Shown here in pieces: positions 24,244 to 33,020 of a stretch of DNA of 64,000 nucleotides (positions are counted from its first letter, which is position 1; each line of letters opens with the position of its first letter). This DNA comes from Derxia lacustris (GTDB lineage Bacteria > Pseudomonadota > Gammaproteobacteria > Burkholderiales > Burkholderiaceae_E). The stretch spans positions 124,001 through 188,000 of the forward strand of contig NZ_MUHU01000010.1 of the NCBI RefSeq assembly GCF_002105195.1, in the 5' to 3' direction. Both the position numbers and the translations under genes were made by a program. The notes below the pieces were generated by a model. It saw only the letters and a list, made by a program, of their open reading frames with translations, did not search any database and was not told the DNA's origin.

Positions 24244-26127
24244 TCAGGCCAGCGCGGTCGCGATGCGGAAGGTGGCGAAGGCCGCCAGCCATGCGAGCGC
24301 AAACAGATAGACGGTGGTCACCGCGACCCAGCGCCAGGAGTTGGTCTCGCGCCGGATCACGGCCAGCGTGCTCAGGCACTGCGGCGCGAACACATACCAG
24401 GCCAGCATCGCCAGCGCGGTGGCCAGCGACCAGTTGGCCGCGAGGATCGGGCTGAGCTGCTGGGCCGTGTCGTCGCCGGTGGCCGACAGCGCATAGACCG
24501 TGGCGAGCGCGCCGACCGCCACTTCGCGCGCCGCCATGCCGGGCACTAGCGCGATGCAGATTTGCCAGTTGAAGCCGATGGGCGCGAACAGCGGCTCCAT
24601 CGCGCGGCCGAGCATGCCGGCATAGCTCGCGTCGATGGGCGTGCCGGCAAAGCCTTCGGGCGGCGCCGGAAAACTGGACAGAAACCACAGCAGCACCGTG
24701 AGCGCCAGGATCACGCCGCCGACGCGCCGGATGAAGATGCTGGCGCGCTCGCTCAGGCCGATGAGCAGGTCGCGCGGGCGCGGCAGGCGGTAGGACGGCA
24801 GCTCCAGCAGCAGCGCATGCTCGGCCGGATCGGTGCTGAACTTGCCGCGCAGCCGCCGCGTGATCCAGGCCACCGCCAGCGCGCTGACGATGCCGAACAC
24901 GTAGAGCGCGAACAGCACCATGCCTTGCAGATTGAACACGCCGCCCACTGTGCGGTCGGGGATGAACGAGCCGATCAGCAGCGCATACACCGGCAGCCGC
25001 GCCGAGCAGGTCATGAGCGGCGCGACCAGGATGGTGGCGAGGCGGTCGCGCGGATCCTGGATGGAACGCGTGGCCATGATCCCGGGCACGGCGCAGGCAA
25101 AGCTCGACAGCAGCGGGATGAAGGAGCGCCCGGTGAGCCCGGCCGACAGCATGATCCGGTCGAGCAGGAAGGCCGCGCGCGGCAGATAGCCCGATTCCTC
25201 CAGCGCGAGGATGAACAGGAACAGGAACAGGATCTGCGGCAGGAACACCAGCACGCTGCCGGCGCCGGCGATCGCGCCATCGACGATCAGGCTGCGCAGC
25301 GCGCCTTCGGGCATGGCGCCCGACACCGTCTCGCCGAGCAGATGGATGCCGGCGTCGATCGCGTCCTGGAACGGCGCGGCCCACGAGAACACGGCCTGGA
25401 ACATCAGGAACAGCACCGCGCCCAGGATGGCCAGACCCCAGACCGGATGCAGCGCCCAGCGGTCGATGGCGTCGTCGGTCTCGGCGGTGCGGCGCGGAAT
25501 GACGACGGTCTCGGCGAGGATGCGCATGACTTCGGCATGCACGCCGTCGGCATCGGGGCCGGCGTCGGGCACCGGCGGCATGGCGGCGTCGAGCCGGTCG
25601 AGCAGCGCACGGGCGCCGTCGTGCTTGACTGCCACCGTCTCGATGACCGGCACGCCCAGCTCGCGCTCCAGCCCGGCGCGATCGACCTTGATGCCGCGGC
25701 GCGCGGCGGCGTCCATCATGTTGAGTGCCACGATCATCGGCAGACCAAGCGACTTGAGCTCAAGCACGAAGCGCAGATGCAGCCGCAGATTGGTCGCGTC
25801 GACCACGCTGACGATCATGTCGGGCCGGGTCTCGCCGGGCAGCTTGCCGAGGCAGAAATCGCGCGTCACTTCCTCGTCGGGGCTGGCGGCGGCCAGGCTG
25901 TAGGCGCCCGGCAGATCGAGCACCGCAATCTCGCGGCCGGCCGGCGACACCAGCCGGCCTTCCTTGCGCTCGACCGTGACGCCGGCGTAGTTGGCCACCT
26001 TCTGCCGGCTGCCGGTGAGCTGGTTGAACAGCGCGGTCTTGCCGCAGTTCGGGTTGCCGATCAGCGCGACCCGGTTGGGCGGCGCCGAACCGTTGAGCAG
26101 CACGGCCGGATTCACGCTGGCATTCAT
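24244..26127 (-). CDS. feoB: Ferrous iron transporter B
   Basis: Inner-membrane Fe(II) importer with a cytoplasmic G domain. The 627-residue protein has G1 GNPNCGKTALFN (about residue 24), the G2 region NYAGVTVERK, G3 DLPGAYSL, G4 NMMD, then the helical GDI-like part and the Gate membrane domains (FLFLFILALEESGYLPRAAF; TFIIRR-like loop SIFIRRVGG). It is shorter than E. coli FeoB (773) but within the range of compact FeoBs. It starts 12 bp after feoA. Iron control is expected from the Fur box at 26537-26555. Confidence 0.95.
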   Translation of the reverse strand: MNASVNPAVLLNGSAPPNRVALIGNPNCGKTALFNQLTGSRQKVANYAGVTVERKEGRLVSPAGREIAVLDLPGAYSLAAASPDEEVTRDFCLGKLPGETRPDMIVSVVDATNLRLHLRFVLELKSLGLPMIVALNMMDAAARRGIKVDRAGLERELGVPVIETVAVKHDGARALLDRLDAAMPPVPDAGPDADGVHAEVMRILAETVVIPRRTAETDDAIDRWALHPVWGLAILGAVLFLMFQAVFSWAAPFQDAIDAGIHLLGETVSGAMPEGALRSLIVDGAIAGAGSVLVFLPQILFLFLFILALEESGYLPRAAFLLDRIMLSAGLTGRSFIPLLSSFACAVPGIMATRSIQDPRDRLATILVAPLMTCSARLPVYALLIGSFIPDRTVGGVFNLQGMVLFALYVFGIVSALAVAWITRRLRGKFSTDPAEHALLLELPSYRLPRPRDLLIGLSERASIFIRRVGGVILALTVLLWFLSSFPAPPEGFAGTPIDASYAGMLGRAMEPLFAPIGFNWQICIALVPGMAAREVAVGALATVYALSATGDDTAQQLSPILAANWSLATALAMLAWYVFAPQCLSTLAVIRRETNSWRWVAVTTVYLFALAWLAAFATFRIATALA

Positions 26128-26139
26128 CGCGGCTCCCGG

Positions 26140-26397
26140 TCAGGCGGCGCGCCGCGCATCGATGAGCTGCACCGACACGCGCTCGGCCTCGGAGCGACGC
26201 AGTGCAAACCGCGTGAAGCCGACCTGCACCACGATCGGATCGCCGCCGAGCGGGCTGGCCGCAATCACGCGCACCAGCTCGCCGCAGACAAAGCCCAGAT
26301 CGCGCAGGCGGCGCGCGACCACATCGCCGGGATGCGCGTCTTGCACGGAACCGACGATGGCGTCGGTGTTCAACGAAAGCTGGCTGAGCGCGAGCAT
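26140..26397 (-). CDS. feoA: Ferrous iron transport protein A
   Basis: Small SH3-like cytoplasmic protein that supports FeoB. The 85-residue product shows the family pattern VARRLRDLGFVCGELVRVIAASPLGGDPIVVQVG, followed by FALRRSEAERV. It is the first gene of feoA-feoB-Cys-rich protein-MFS, with the Fur box 140 bp upstream. Confidence 0.93.
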   Translation of the reverse strand: MLALSQLSLNTDAIVGSVQDAHPGDVVARRLRDLGFVCGELVRVIAASPLGGDPIVVQVGFTRFALRRSEAERVSVQLIDARRAA

Positions 26398-26536
26398 GGC
26401 GGTTTCTTGGTCGGGTTACGGGAGGAATCGCGGACGGCAGCGCCGTCGTTCCGGGCCAGACTAGCGATGCCGCCGCCATGCGCGCTTGCCGCGCGTCAAG
26501 GCATCGGCGAAGCCACATCAACCTGAGACACTTAAC

Positions 26537-26555
26537 GATAATGATTCTCAATCGT
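26537..26555. promoter_or_regulatory. Fur box between feoA and the chaN-like gene
   Basis: GATAATGATTCTCAATCGT matches the left half (GATAATGAT) of the classical 19-bp Fur box exactly and 13 of 19 positions overall. It lies in the 143-bp divergent region and overlaps the annotated chaN start codon, so it may control both directions. Confidence 0.75.
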
Positions 26556-27617
26556 TCATGCAAACGATGCTGGCCGCTCGCGATGATCGGTGTTGCTGCA
26601 CTGCTCAACGCGGCTTGCACGACCACGACCACCACCTCGGCGAGCGCGCCTGTATCGGGGCCGTTTGCCGATCCGGATCGGGCGCGGCCAGCCATCGAAA
26701 CCCCACGCAAGGTCGAGCCGACACCGGTTCCGGCCACGCCGGCGGCCCAGCCACTGCCGCCCGGCAGCGAATGGGCGGCGCAGGCGCTGGCCGGCGTCAT
26801 GACCCGGCAACGGCTGCTGCTGGTCGGCGAGGTTCACGACAATGCTGCGCAGCACCAGTTGCGCATCGAGGCGCTGCGGCGGGCGCTGGTGGCGGGCATC
26901 CGGCCGGCGCTGGTGATGGAACAGTTCGACCGCGAACGCCAGGCCGACATCGACCGCGCGCTGGCGGCGGCGCGACGCGACCGTCGGCTGGCCGATGCTG
27001 CCGGGCTCGACCGCCTCGCCGACAGCGTGATCGACGCCGGCGCGCCGGGCCGCAAGGGCTGGGACTGGTCGGCCTATCGCGGCTTCGTGGTGCTGGCGCT
27101 GGGCTACGACCTACCGATCCTGGCCGGCAATCTGTCGCGCGCCGATGCTTCAAAAATCGTCGGCGGCGGCTTCGAGGCGGTGTTCAGCGCCGGCGAGCGC
27201 AGCGTGCTCGGCCTAGACCGGCCGCTGCCCGACAAGCTGCTCGCGGCCCAGACCGCCGAAGTCGTCGCCGGCCATTGCAATCAGATCGACGAAGCCACGG
27301 CGCGCCGGATGGCGCTGGCCCAGATCGCGCGCGACGCGGTAATGGCGGCCCGGCTGCGCAGCGTGACCGACCGGCAGGCGCTGCTGATTGCGGGCAATGG
27401 CCATGTGCGGCGTGACATCGGCGTGCCGCAATGGCTGGTGGGAATGGCCGCGACGAGCGTCGGGCTGGAGGAAGACGCCGGCTTGCCGGCGGGTGCTGCA
27501 CTGGCGCTGACCGCCGACAGCAGTGCCGGCGCCAGCAGTGCAGCGCGCTACGACCTCGTCATTGCGACGCCGGCCGCCGCGCGCGCCGACCCTTGCGAGG
27601 ACTTCAAGCCCCGCTGA
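26541..27617 (+). CDS. ChaN-family lipoprotein (haem/iron-regulated)
   Basis: The ChaN/DUF399 domain is known from Campylobacter ChaN, an iron-regulated lipoprotein that binds haem. This 358-residue product has a signal segment with a lipobox-like end (AALLNAAC), a Thr/Pro-rich linker, then the domain core: LLVGEVHDNAAQHQLRIEALR, ALVMEQFDRE, GWDWSAYRGFV, AGNLSRADA and LIAGNGHVRRDIGVP. The start is uncertain: ATG 26541 lies inside the Fur box and has no ribosome site; ATG 26583 would leave a very short signal peptide. It is divergent from feoA and convergent with bfr. Confidence 0.8.
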   Translation: MILNRSCKRCWPLAMIGVAALLNAACTTTTTTSASAPVSGPFADPDRARPAIETPRKVEPTPVPATPAAQPLPPGSEWAAQALAGVMTRQRLLLVGEVHDNAAQHQLRIEALRRALVAGIRPALVMEQFDRERQADIDRALAAARRDRRLADAAGLDRLADSVIDAGAPGRKGWDWSAYRGFVVLALGYDLPILAGNLSRADASKIVGGGFEAVFSAGERSVLGLDRPLPDKLLAAQTAEVVAGHCNQIDEATARRMALAQIARDAVMAARLRSVTDRQALLIAGNGHVRRDIGVPQWLVGMAATSVGLEEDAGLPAGAALALTADSSAGASSAARYDLVIATPAAARADPCEDFKPR

Positions 27618-27630
27618 GTCGGCTGGCCGA

Positions 27631-28107
27631 TCAGCTCGGCTCGCGCATGAAGCTCTGCTGGTAGTTCTGGATGCCGACCTTGTCGATCAGGTCGAGCTGG
27701 GTTTCGAGCCAGTCGATGTGTTCCTCGGTGTCGTCGAGGATCTCGACCAGGATTTCGCGCGACACGAAATCGCTCTTCTGCTCGCAGCACTCGATGCCGC
27801 TCTTGATCGTGACTTGCGCGGCGCGCTCGGCGGCCAGATCGCTCTTGAGGATTTCCTCGGTGCTCTCGCCGATGTTGAGCTTGCCCAGGTCTTGCAGATT
27901 GGGCAGGCCGTCGAGCATGAGGATCCGCTTGATGAGCGAATCGGCATGCTTCATCTCGCCGATCGACTCCTCGTATTCCTTCTTCTGCAGGCCGTCGAGG
28001 CCCCAGTGCCCGTAGATGCGGGCGTGCAGGAAATACTGGTTGATCGCGGTCAGTTCGTTCTTGAGCTGGGCGTTCAGCCACTGGATGACGTCTTTGTCGC
28101 CTTGCAT
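27631..28107 (-). CDS. bfr: Bacterioferritin
   Basis: 24-subunit iron-storage protein with haem between subunits. The 158-residue product keeps the ferroxidase ligands ([29 protein letters not shown] segment, [11 protein letters not shown]) and the haem-ligand Met of [10 protein letters not shown], equivalent to Met52 in E. coli, so it is a true haem bacterioferritin. The [14 protein letters not shown] segment is highly conserved. It is convergent with the chaN-like gene, 13 bp apart, and probably works with Bfd (21900). No Fur-like box was seen directly upstream. Confidence 0.96.
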   Translation of the reverse strand: MQGDKDVIQWLNAQLKNELTAINQYFLHARIYGHWGLDGLQKKEYEESIGEMKHADSLIKRILMLDGLPNLQDLGKLNIGESTEEILKSDLAAERAAQVTIKSGIECCEQKSDFVSREILVEILDDTEEHIDWLETQLDLIDKVGIQNYQQSFMREPS

Positions 28108-28283
28108 GCGCGGCTCCTTGAGAGGGAATGACTTCGGTTGACCGGGCCGCGAGTCTACCCCTGCTGCCGAAAGTGGTTTGCAAGCCCGACGCGGCTGCCG
28201 GGCCGGGAATTACCCGCCCAGGCCAAGCGCCGCCGCACGGTCAACCGGCCATGCTCGCGCGCGATTGCTAACGCCGTGTTGCT

Positions 28284-29642
28284 TCAATCGACGCGCGCCA
28301 GATTCTCGGAAACCGTGCTCACCAGCCGTTCAAGATCGGCCTCGCTGGCGATCAGTGCCGGCGAGAAGGCGATGGTGTCGCCAGTGGTGCGCACCAGCAC
28401 GCCCTGCTCGTAGCACTTGAGGAAGACGTCAAAGGCGCGCGCGCCCGGCTGGCCGGCGCGCGGCTCCAGCTCGACCGCCGCGACAAAGCCCAGATTGCGC
28501 ACATCGACCACATGCGGCCGACCCTTGAGCCCGTGCGCCAGCTTGGCGAGCACCGGTTCCAGCGTCGCCGCGCGCTCGAACAACTGTTCGTCGCGGTACA
28601 CGTCGAGCGTGGCCAGCGCCGCCGCGCAGGCGAGCGGATGGGCCGAATAGGTATAGCCGTGGAACAGCTCGATGGCGCCCGGCGGGCCGACCATGAAGTC
28701 CTGGTAGATCTGCTTCGACACGATCACGCCGCCCATCGGCACCGTGCCCGAGGTGACGCCCTTGGCGAAGGTAATCATGTCGGGCACCACGCCAAACCGG
28801 TTGGCGCCAAACGCCGCGCCGAGCCGGCCGAAGCCGCAGATCACCTCGTCGAAGATCAGCAGGATGCCGTGCTTGCGCGTGATTTCGCGCAGCCGTTGCA
28901 GATAGCCGAGCGGCGGAATCAGCACGCCGGTCGAGCCCGCGACCGGCTCGACGATCACCGCGGCGATAGTGCTCGCGTCATGCAGCGTGACGATGCGTTC
29001 CAGCTCGTCGGCCAGATCCGCGCCCCATTCCGGCTGGCCGACGCTGTAGGCGTTGTGCTCCAGATTGTGGGTGTGCGGCAGATGGTCCACGCCAGCCAGC
29101 AGCGTGCCGAACATCTTGCGGTTGCTGACGATGCCGCCCACCGCGATGCCACCAAAACCCACGCCGTGATAGCCACGCTCGCGACCGATCAGCCGGGTGC
29201 GCGCGCCTTCGCCGCGAATGCGCTGGCAGGCGATGGCGATCTTCAGCGCCGTGTCGACCGCCTCGCTGCCCGAGTTGCAGAAGAAGACATGGTCGAGCGC
29301 CGGATCGGCCGGCGTGGCCGGCCTGGGTGCCAGCTCGGCGATGCGGCTGGCCAGCTCGAAGGCCAGCGGATGCGCCATCTGGAACGGCGGCGCGAAGTCG
29401 AGCGTGGCGGCCTGGCGCTGGATCGCCTCGACGATCGGCTTGCGATTGTGGCCGGCGTTGCAGCACCACAGGCCGCTGATGCCGTCGAGGATCTGGCGGC
29501 CATCGTCGGTCCAGAAATGCATGCCCTCGGCCCGCACCAGCATGCGCGGCGCCTGCTTGAACTGGCGGTTGGCCGTGAAAGGCATCCAGAAGGCGTCGAG
29601 CTGGTCGGGGCGCAGATGGACTTGGTCGGACAGCTGGGTCAT
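28284..29642 (-). CDS. Class III aminotransferase, omega-amino acid:pyruvate type
   Basis: PLP-dependent transaminase, probably moving the amino group of beta-alanine or other omega-amines to pyruvate. The 452-residue protein shows CNSGSEAVDTALKIA (cofactor phosphate site), YHGVGFGGIAVGG, IVEPVAGSTGVLIPP, FDEVICGFGRLG and the PLP lysine in TFAKGVTSG. The opening WMPFTANRQFK and HGYTYSAHPLACAA are typical of the beta-alanine-pyruvate group. It stands alone, divergent from a two-component system, so substrate is not supported by context. Confidence 0.9.
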   Translation of the reverse strand: MTQLSDQVHLRPDQLDAFWMPFTANRQFKQAPRMLVRAEGMHFWTDDGRQILDGISGLWCCNAGHNRKPIVEAIQRQAATLDFAPPFQMAHPLAFELASRIAELAPRPATPADPALDHVFFCNSGSEAVDTALKIAIACQRIRGEGARTRLIGRERGYHGVGFGGIAVGGIVSNRKMFGTLLAGVDHLPHTHNLEHNAYSVGQPEWGADLADELERIVTLHDASTIAAVIVEPVAGSTGVLIPPLGYLQRLREITRKHGILLIFDEVICGFGRLGAAFGANRFGVVPDMITFAKGVTSGTVPMGGVIVSKQIYQDFMVGPPGAIELFHGYTYSAHPLACAAALATLDVYRDEQLFERAATLEPVLAKLAHGLKGRPHVVDVRNLGFVAAVELEPRAGQPGARAFDVFLKCYEQGVLVRTTGDTIAFSPALIASEADLERLVSTVSENLARVD

Positions 29643-29815
29643 GGCGAGGGAGCGCGGCGGGTTTTCGAGCCACCGACTCTACTCCGCGATTGGCACTGTT
29701 CCAGCGCCAGTTTGGTGCAAGTCGATGGGTCCATCCTGCGCATGTCACCTGCACAGACTAGGGTTGTTGCGGATGCCCGGTTAACATCCGCTTACCCACC
29801 CGCGAACCGGCTTTC

Positions 29816-31222
29816 ATGCATCTCAAGACCAAGGTCATCCTGCTTGCGGTGGTGCCTCTCGCGCTCACGCTGTTCGCGATTGCCACCGCCGTTTTCCATG
29901 AGGAGCGCCTGCTCGCGCAACGCGAACGAGCGCTCGTCGAATCGGCCACGATGGAAGCCAAGCGCAGCGAGCTGCGCCATTACGTCGAGCTGGCCATGAG
30001 CGCGGTCGAGCCCTGGTACGGCCAGGGCCAGGACGACGAGGCCGCGCGCAAGGCGGCGCTGGCACGGCTGGCGCGACTCGACTACGGCCAGGACGGCTAT
30101 TTCTTCGTCTACGACCTCGACGGCCGCAATCTCATGCATCCGCGCCAGCCCGAGCTGGTCGGCCACAACCTGTGGGAACTGCGCGACCGGCGCGGCCAGC
30201 CCACCATCCAGCAGCTGATCGCCACCGCGCGCAACGGCGGCGGCTATGTGGACTACGTGTGGGACAAGCCGTCGACCGGCGCGGCCGAACGCAAGCTCGG
30301 CTATGTGGTGTCGCTGCCGCGCTGGAACTGGATGATCGGCACCGGCATCTATCTCGACGACGTGAGCGCGACGCTCGACCAGCTCGACCGCCAGAGCGCC
30401 GCCAACATCGAGCGCACGCTGGCCTGGATCGCCGGCTGCGCGCTGTTCGGCGTGGTCGTCATCGGCAGCTGCGGTCTGGTGCTCAATCTGAGCGAGCACC
30501 GCATCGCCAATGAAAAGCTGCGCCAGCTCGCGCATCAGGTGGTGCAGTCGCAGGAAGACGAACGGGCCCGGCTGTCGCGCGAGCTGCATGACGGCAGCAG
30601 CCAGACGCTGGTGTCGATCAAGCTGCTGGTGGAAACCGCCGCCGCCCAGATCGGCGCCGATCCGGCCGGCGCGCGCCAGCAGCTCGACACGGCGCTGGCG
30701 CGCATCCAGTCGGCGACGCAGGAGCTGCGCGAAATCTCGCACCGGCTGCGCCCGCCGATGCTCGATGTGCTCGGGCTGCCGGCGGCGCTGATGCGACTGG
30801 CGGCCGAGTTCAGCGGCGACACCGGCATCCATACCGAAGTGCAGCTGCCCGACCATGCGCGCGACCTGCCCGAGCATGTCATCACCGTGCTGTTCCGCGT
30901 GACGCAGGAAGCGCTGGCCAATGTGGCGCGCCACTCGGGCGCCACGCGGGCCTGGGTCGCGCTGGCGCAAAACGAGGGCGACATCGCGCTCAGCGTGCGC
31001 GACAACGGCCTCGGCTTCAACCTCGCGGCGGTGCAGCACGACGGTCGCGCCGGCATCGGCCTGCGCAACATGCGCGAGCGGCTCGAATCCATCGGCGGCA
31101 GCTTCGCCATCCGCAGCGCCGCCACCGGCACCGAGGTGGAAGCGCGGGTACCGCGCGCCGCCGCCCTGCCCTGGCCCGCCAAGTCGGCGCCGGCGGCCGC
31201 GCGCTGGATGCAGCAGGCATGA
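29816..31222 (+). CDS. Membrane sensor histidine kinase with sCache domain (HisKA_3)
   Basis: NarL-class sensor kinase. The 468-residue protein has a membrane helix (residues 7-27), a periplasmic single-Cache domain (about 35-190; GQDGYFFVYDLDGRNLMH and GHNLWELRD are characteristic), a second helix near 200-225, a HisKA_3 dimerisation domain with the phospho-His in LSRELHDGSSQTL, and an HATPase domain (EALANVARHSGA; DNGLGF; GIGLRNMRERLE). Its stop overlaps the regulator start by 4 bp. Cache domains of this kind often bind small organic acids; the ligand here is unknown. Confidence 0.93.
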   Translation: MHLKTKVILLAVVPLALTLFAIATAVFHEERLLAQRERALVESATMEAKRSELRHYVELAMSAVEPWYGQGQDDEAARKAALARLARLDYGQDGYFFVYDLDGRNLMHPRQPELVGHNLWELRDRRGQPTIQQLIATARNGGGYVDYVWDKPSTGAAERKLGYVVSLPRWNWMIGTGIYLDDVSATLDQLDRQSAANIERTLAWIAGCALFGVVVIGSCGLVLNLSEHRIANEKLRQLAHQVVQSQEDERARLSRELHDGSSQTLVSIKLLVETAAAQIGADPAGARQQLDTALARIQSATQELREISHRLRPPMLDVLGLPAALMRLAAEFSGDTGIHTEVQLPDHARDLPEHVITVLFRVTQEALANVARHSGATRAWVALAQNEGDIALSVRDNGLGFNLAAVQHDGRAGIGLRNMRERLESIGGSFAIRSAATGTEVEARVPRAAALPWPAKSAPAAARWMQQA

Positions 31223-31866
31223 CGATCCGGCTGGTACTGGTCGACGACCATCCGCTGGTGCGCGAAGGGCTCACCGCGCGGCTGCGCCAGGAGCCCGGCG
31301 CACTGCCCGGCGAATCGGCCTTCACCGTGGTCGGCGAAGCCGGCAGCGCCGCCGAGGCGCTCGACTGCATCCCGCGGCTCGAGCCCGATCTGGTGCTGAT
31401 GGACATCGGCATGCGCGACATGTCGGGCATCGAGCTGACCGGCCATCTCATCGCGCGCATGCCCACGCTCAAGGTGCTGATGGTCAGCGTCTACGACCGG
31501 CCCGAGTTCATCTCGCAGGCGCTGCGCGCCGGGGCGCGTGGCTATGTGCTCAAGGACGCACCGTCGAGCGAAATCATCGTGGCGATCCGGGCGCTGCTGG
31601 CGGGCGGCGTCTATCTGCCGCCGGCGCTCGGTCCCCGCATGCTCGACCGCGAACTGGCCGCGACCGGCGCCGAGCCGCTGTCGCCGCGCGAGCGCGACAT
31701 CATGGCGCGGCTGGCGCGCGGGCTGTCCAACAAGCAGATCGCGCGCGAACTCGACCTGAGCGTGCGCACCGTCGAGACGCATCGGCTCAACATTCGGCGC
31801 AAGCTCAACGTGGGCGCCCAAGCCGAGCTGATCCGGCTCGCCATCGAGCGCTCGCGGCCCGAATGA
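31219..31866 (+). CDS. LuxR/NarL-family response regulator
   Basis: Partner of the preceding kinase, translationally coupled through ATGA. The 215-residue protein has a receiver domain with acidic pocket VDDHPLVREG, phospho-acceptor Asp in LVLMDIGM and Lys in YVLKD, then a LuxR helix-turn-helix (LSPRERDIMARLARGLSNKQ; SVRTVETHRLNIRRKL). Targets are unknown; the next gene downstream is a phasin 444 bp away. Confidence 0.94.
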   Translation: MTIRLVLVDDHPLVREGLTARLRQEPGALPGESAFTVVGEAGSAAEALDCIPRLEPDLVLMDIGMRDMSGIELTGHLIARMPTLKVLMVSVYDRPEFISQALRAGARGYVLKDAPSSEIIVAIRALLAGGVYLPPALGPRMLDRELAATGAEPLSPRERDIMARLARGLSNKQIARELDLSVRTVETHRLNIRRKLNVGAQAELIRLAIERSRPE

Positions 31867-32020
31867 CGCGTCGATTCCGGTGGTCGCGGGCTCTATGCAA
31901 CAACAGGTAACGCAAGCTGCAAATGTCATCGTCACCTGATTGTGCGACGCACGATCCCGAGCGCTTTCGAGCTCGTCGTCAAGGCTTGCGCAACGCCACA
32001 CGCCAAGCGCTGGAGTTACC

Positions 32021-32037
32021 TTGCAGAATGCCTGCAA
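32021..32037. promoter_or_regulatory. Palindrome upstream of phasin promoter, candidate operator
   Basis: TTGCAG, 5 bp, CTGCAA: perfect 6-bp arms placed 6 bp before the -35. PHA granule regulators (PhaR) recognise TGC/GCA-containing palindromes near phasin genes; PhaR binding here is a guess. Confidence 0.4.
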
Positions 32038-32043
32038 CTAGGC

Positions 32044-32071
32044 TTGCAACCCTAATTTAAATCTATATAAA
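32044..32071 (+). promoter_or_regulatory. Sigma70 promoter for the phasin gene
   Basis: TTGCAA and TATAAA separated by 16 bp in an AT-rich stretch. It is one of the closest matches to consensus in the window and is 240 bp before the phasin start. Confidence 0.6.
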
Positions 32072-32310
32072 TCAACGGCTTATTAGCAAATAAGAGATCG
32101 ACCAACGAATTCATGTTGCGCCGCATCATTCCGGGCTTGCACATTGTCGCCGAATGACGAACAATCACTTCGCCGCAACGCACAAACCGAGATCGATTCA
32201 ACGCGATCTGGTGCAGTCAAGCCGGGGATGCAGACCGGTCAGCGGTTAAAGCGCGGGACTGCCCGCACCACCGAATTTCCTACTTCGACTAGCCGCTCCT
32301 GGAGACCACC

Positions 32311-32877
32311 ATGTCCGTCCTGACCCCTGAACAACTCGCCACCGCCTACAAGGCCAACCTCGATTCGTTCTTCGCCCTGTCGGCCAAGACCTTCGAAGGC
32401 GTCGAGAAGCTGTTCGACCTGAACATCAACGTCGCCAAGGCCACGCTGGCCGAATCGGCCGAGAAGGCCAAGGAAGCGCTCGAACTGCGCGACCCGCAAG
32501 AATTCCTGCAATTCCAGGTCGCCCTGGCTCAGCCGACCGCCGAAAAGGTTCTGGCCTACGGCCGTCACCTGAGCGACATCGCGACCGAAACCCGCACCGA
32601 ATTCGTCAAGTTCGCCGAAAGCCAACTGGCCGACTCGAACAAGAAGTTCGCCACGCTGCTCGACACCGCCGCCAAGAACGCCCCCACGGGTTCGGAATCG
32701 GCCATCGCCCTGGTGAAGTCGGCTGTCGCCGCCGCCAACAGCGCCTACGAATCGGTCAGCAAGGCCACCAAGCAAGTCTCGGATCTGGCCGAAGCCAATC
32801 TGGCCGCCGCGACCAGCGCCACGGTCAAGGCCGCCACGCAAGCCGCGACCGTCGCCAAGAAGAAGGCCACTGCCTAA
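32311..32877 (+). CDS. phaP: Phasin family protein (PHA granule-associated)
   Basis: Amphipathic helical protein that coats polyhydroxyalkanoate granules. The 188-residue product has the phasin_2 pattern near the N-terminus (MSVLTPEQLATAYKANLDSF; LNINVAKATLAES) and a C-terminus rich in Ala and Lys ending AKKKATA. It has no signal or membrane helix. A GGAGA ribosome site precedes the ATG. It uses a narrow codon set (AAG, GCC, CTG), as in highly expressed genes, and is followed by a 20-bp-stem terminator. The gene is monocistronic. Confidence 0.93.
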   Translation: MSVLTPEQLATAYKANLDSFFALSAKTFEGVEKLFDLNINVAKATLAESAEKAKEALELRDPQEFLQFQVALAQPTAEKVLAYGRHLSDIATETRTEFVKFAESQLADSNKKFATLLDTAAKNAPTGSESAIALVKSAVAAANSAYESVSKATKQVSDLAEANLAAATSATVKAATQAATVAKKKATA

Positions 32878-32900
32878 GTTATTGGCAGCTGGTAGATCGG

Positions 32901-32966
32901 CCGGACTTCCAAGTCCGGCTCGACAAACGAAAAGGCCCTGTCTTCGGACAGGGCCTTTTCGTTTGT
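32901..32966 (+). terminator. Tandem hairpins terminating the phasin transcript
   Basis: First a small hairpin, CCGGACTT-CC-AAGTCCGG (32901-32918). Then a perfect 20-bp stem with a TTCG tetraloop (32923-32966) whose descending arm includes CCTTTTCGTTTGT. The second is the probable terminator and can act in both directions. Confidence 0.85.
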
Positions 32967-33020
32967 GCGCCGCATCGAACTAGACCATCTTGCTGGCAAC
33001 GTTTTTGCTATAGATCAAAT

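Larger units (their letters stand above)
31867..32310 (+). other. 444-bp non-coding region upstream of the phasin gene
   Basis: No open frame looks real here. The middle (about 32040-32105) is markedly AT-rich. The region holds a strong promoter (32044-32071), a TTGCAG/CTGCAA palindrome just before it (32021-32037), a GTGCG-A-CGCAC palindrome (31942-31952) and several further TTGC/GCAA words (for example 31985-31992 and 32137-32140). If the promoter is used, the phasin mRNA would have a leader of about 230 nt. Confidence 0.7.

Noticed and set aside
28135..28247. 10-bp inverted repeat CGGTTGACCG / CGGTCAACCG in the gap before bfr
   Set aside because: The arms are more than 90 bp apart, with no transposase or target duplication nearby; could be chance in GC-rich DNA.
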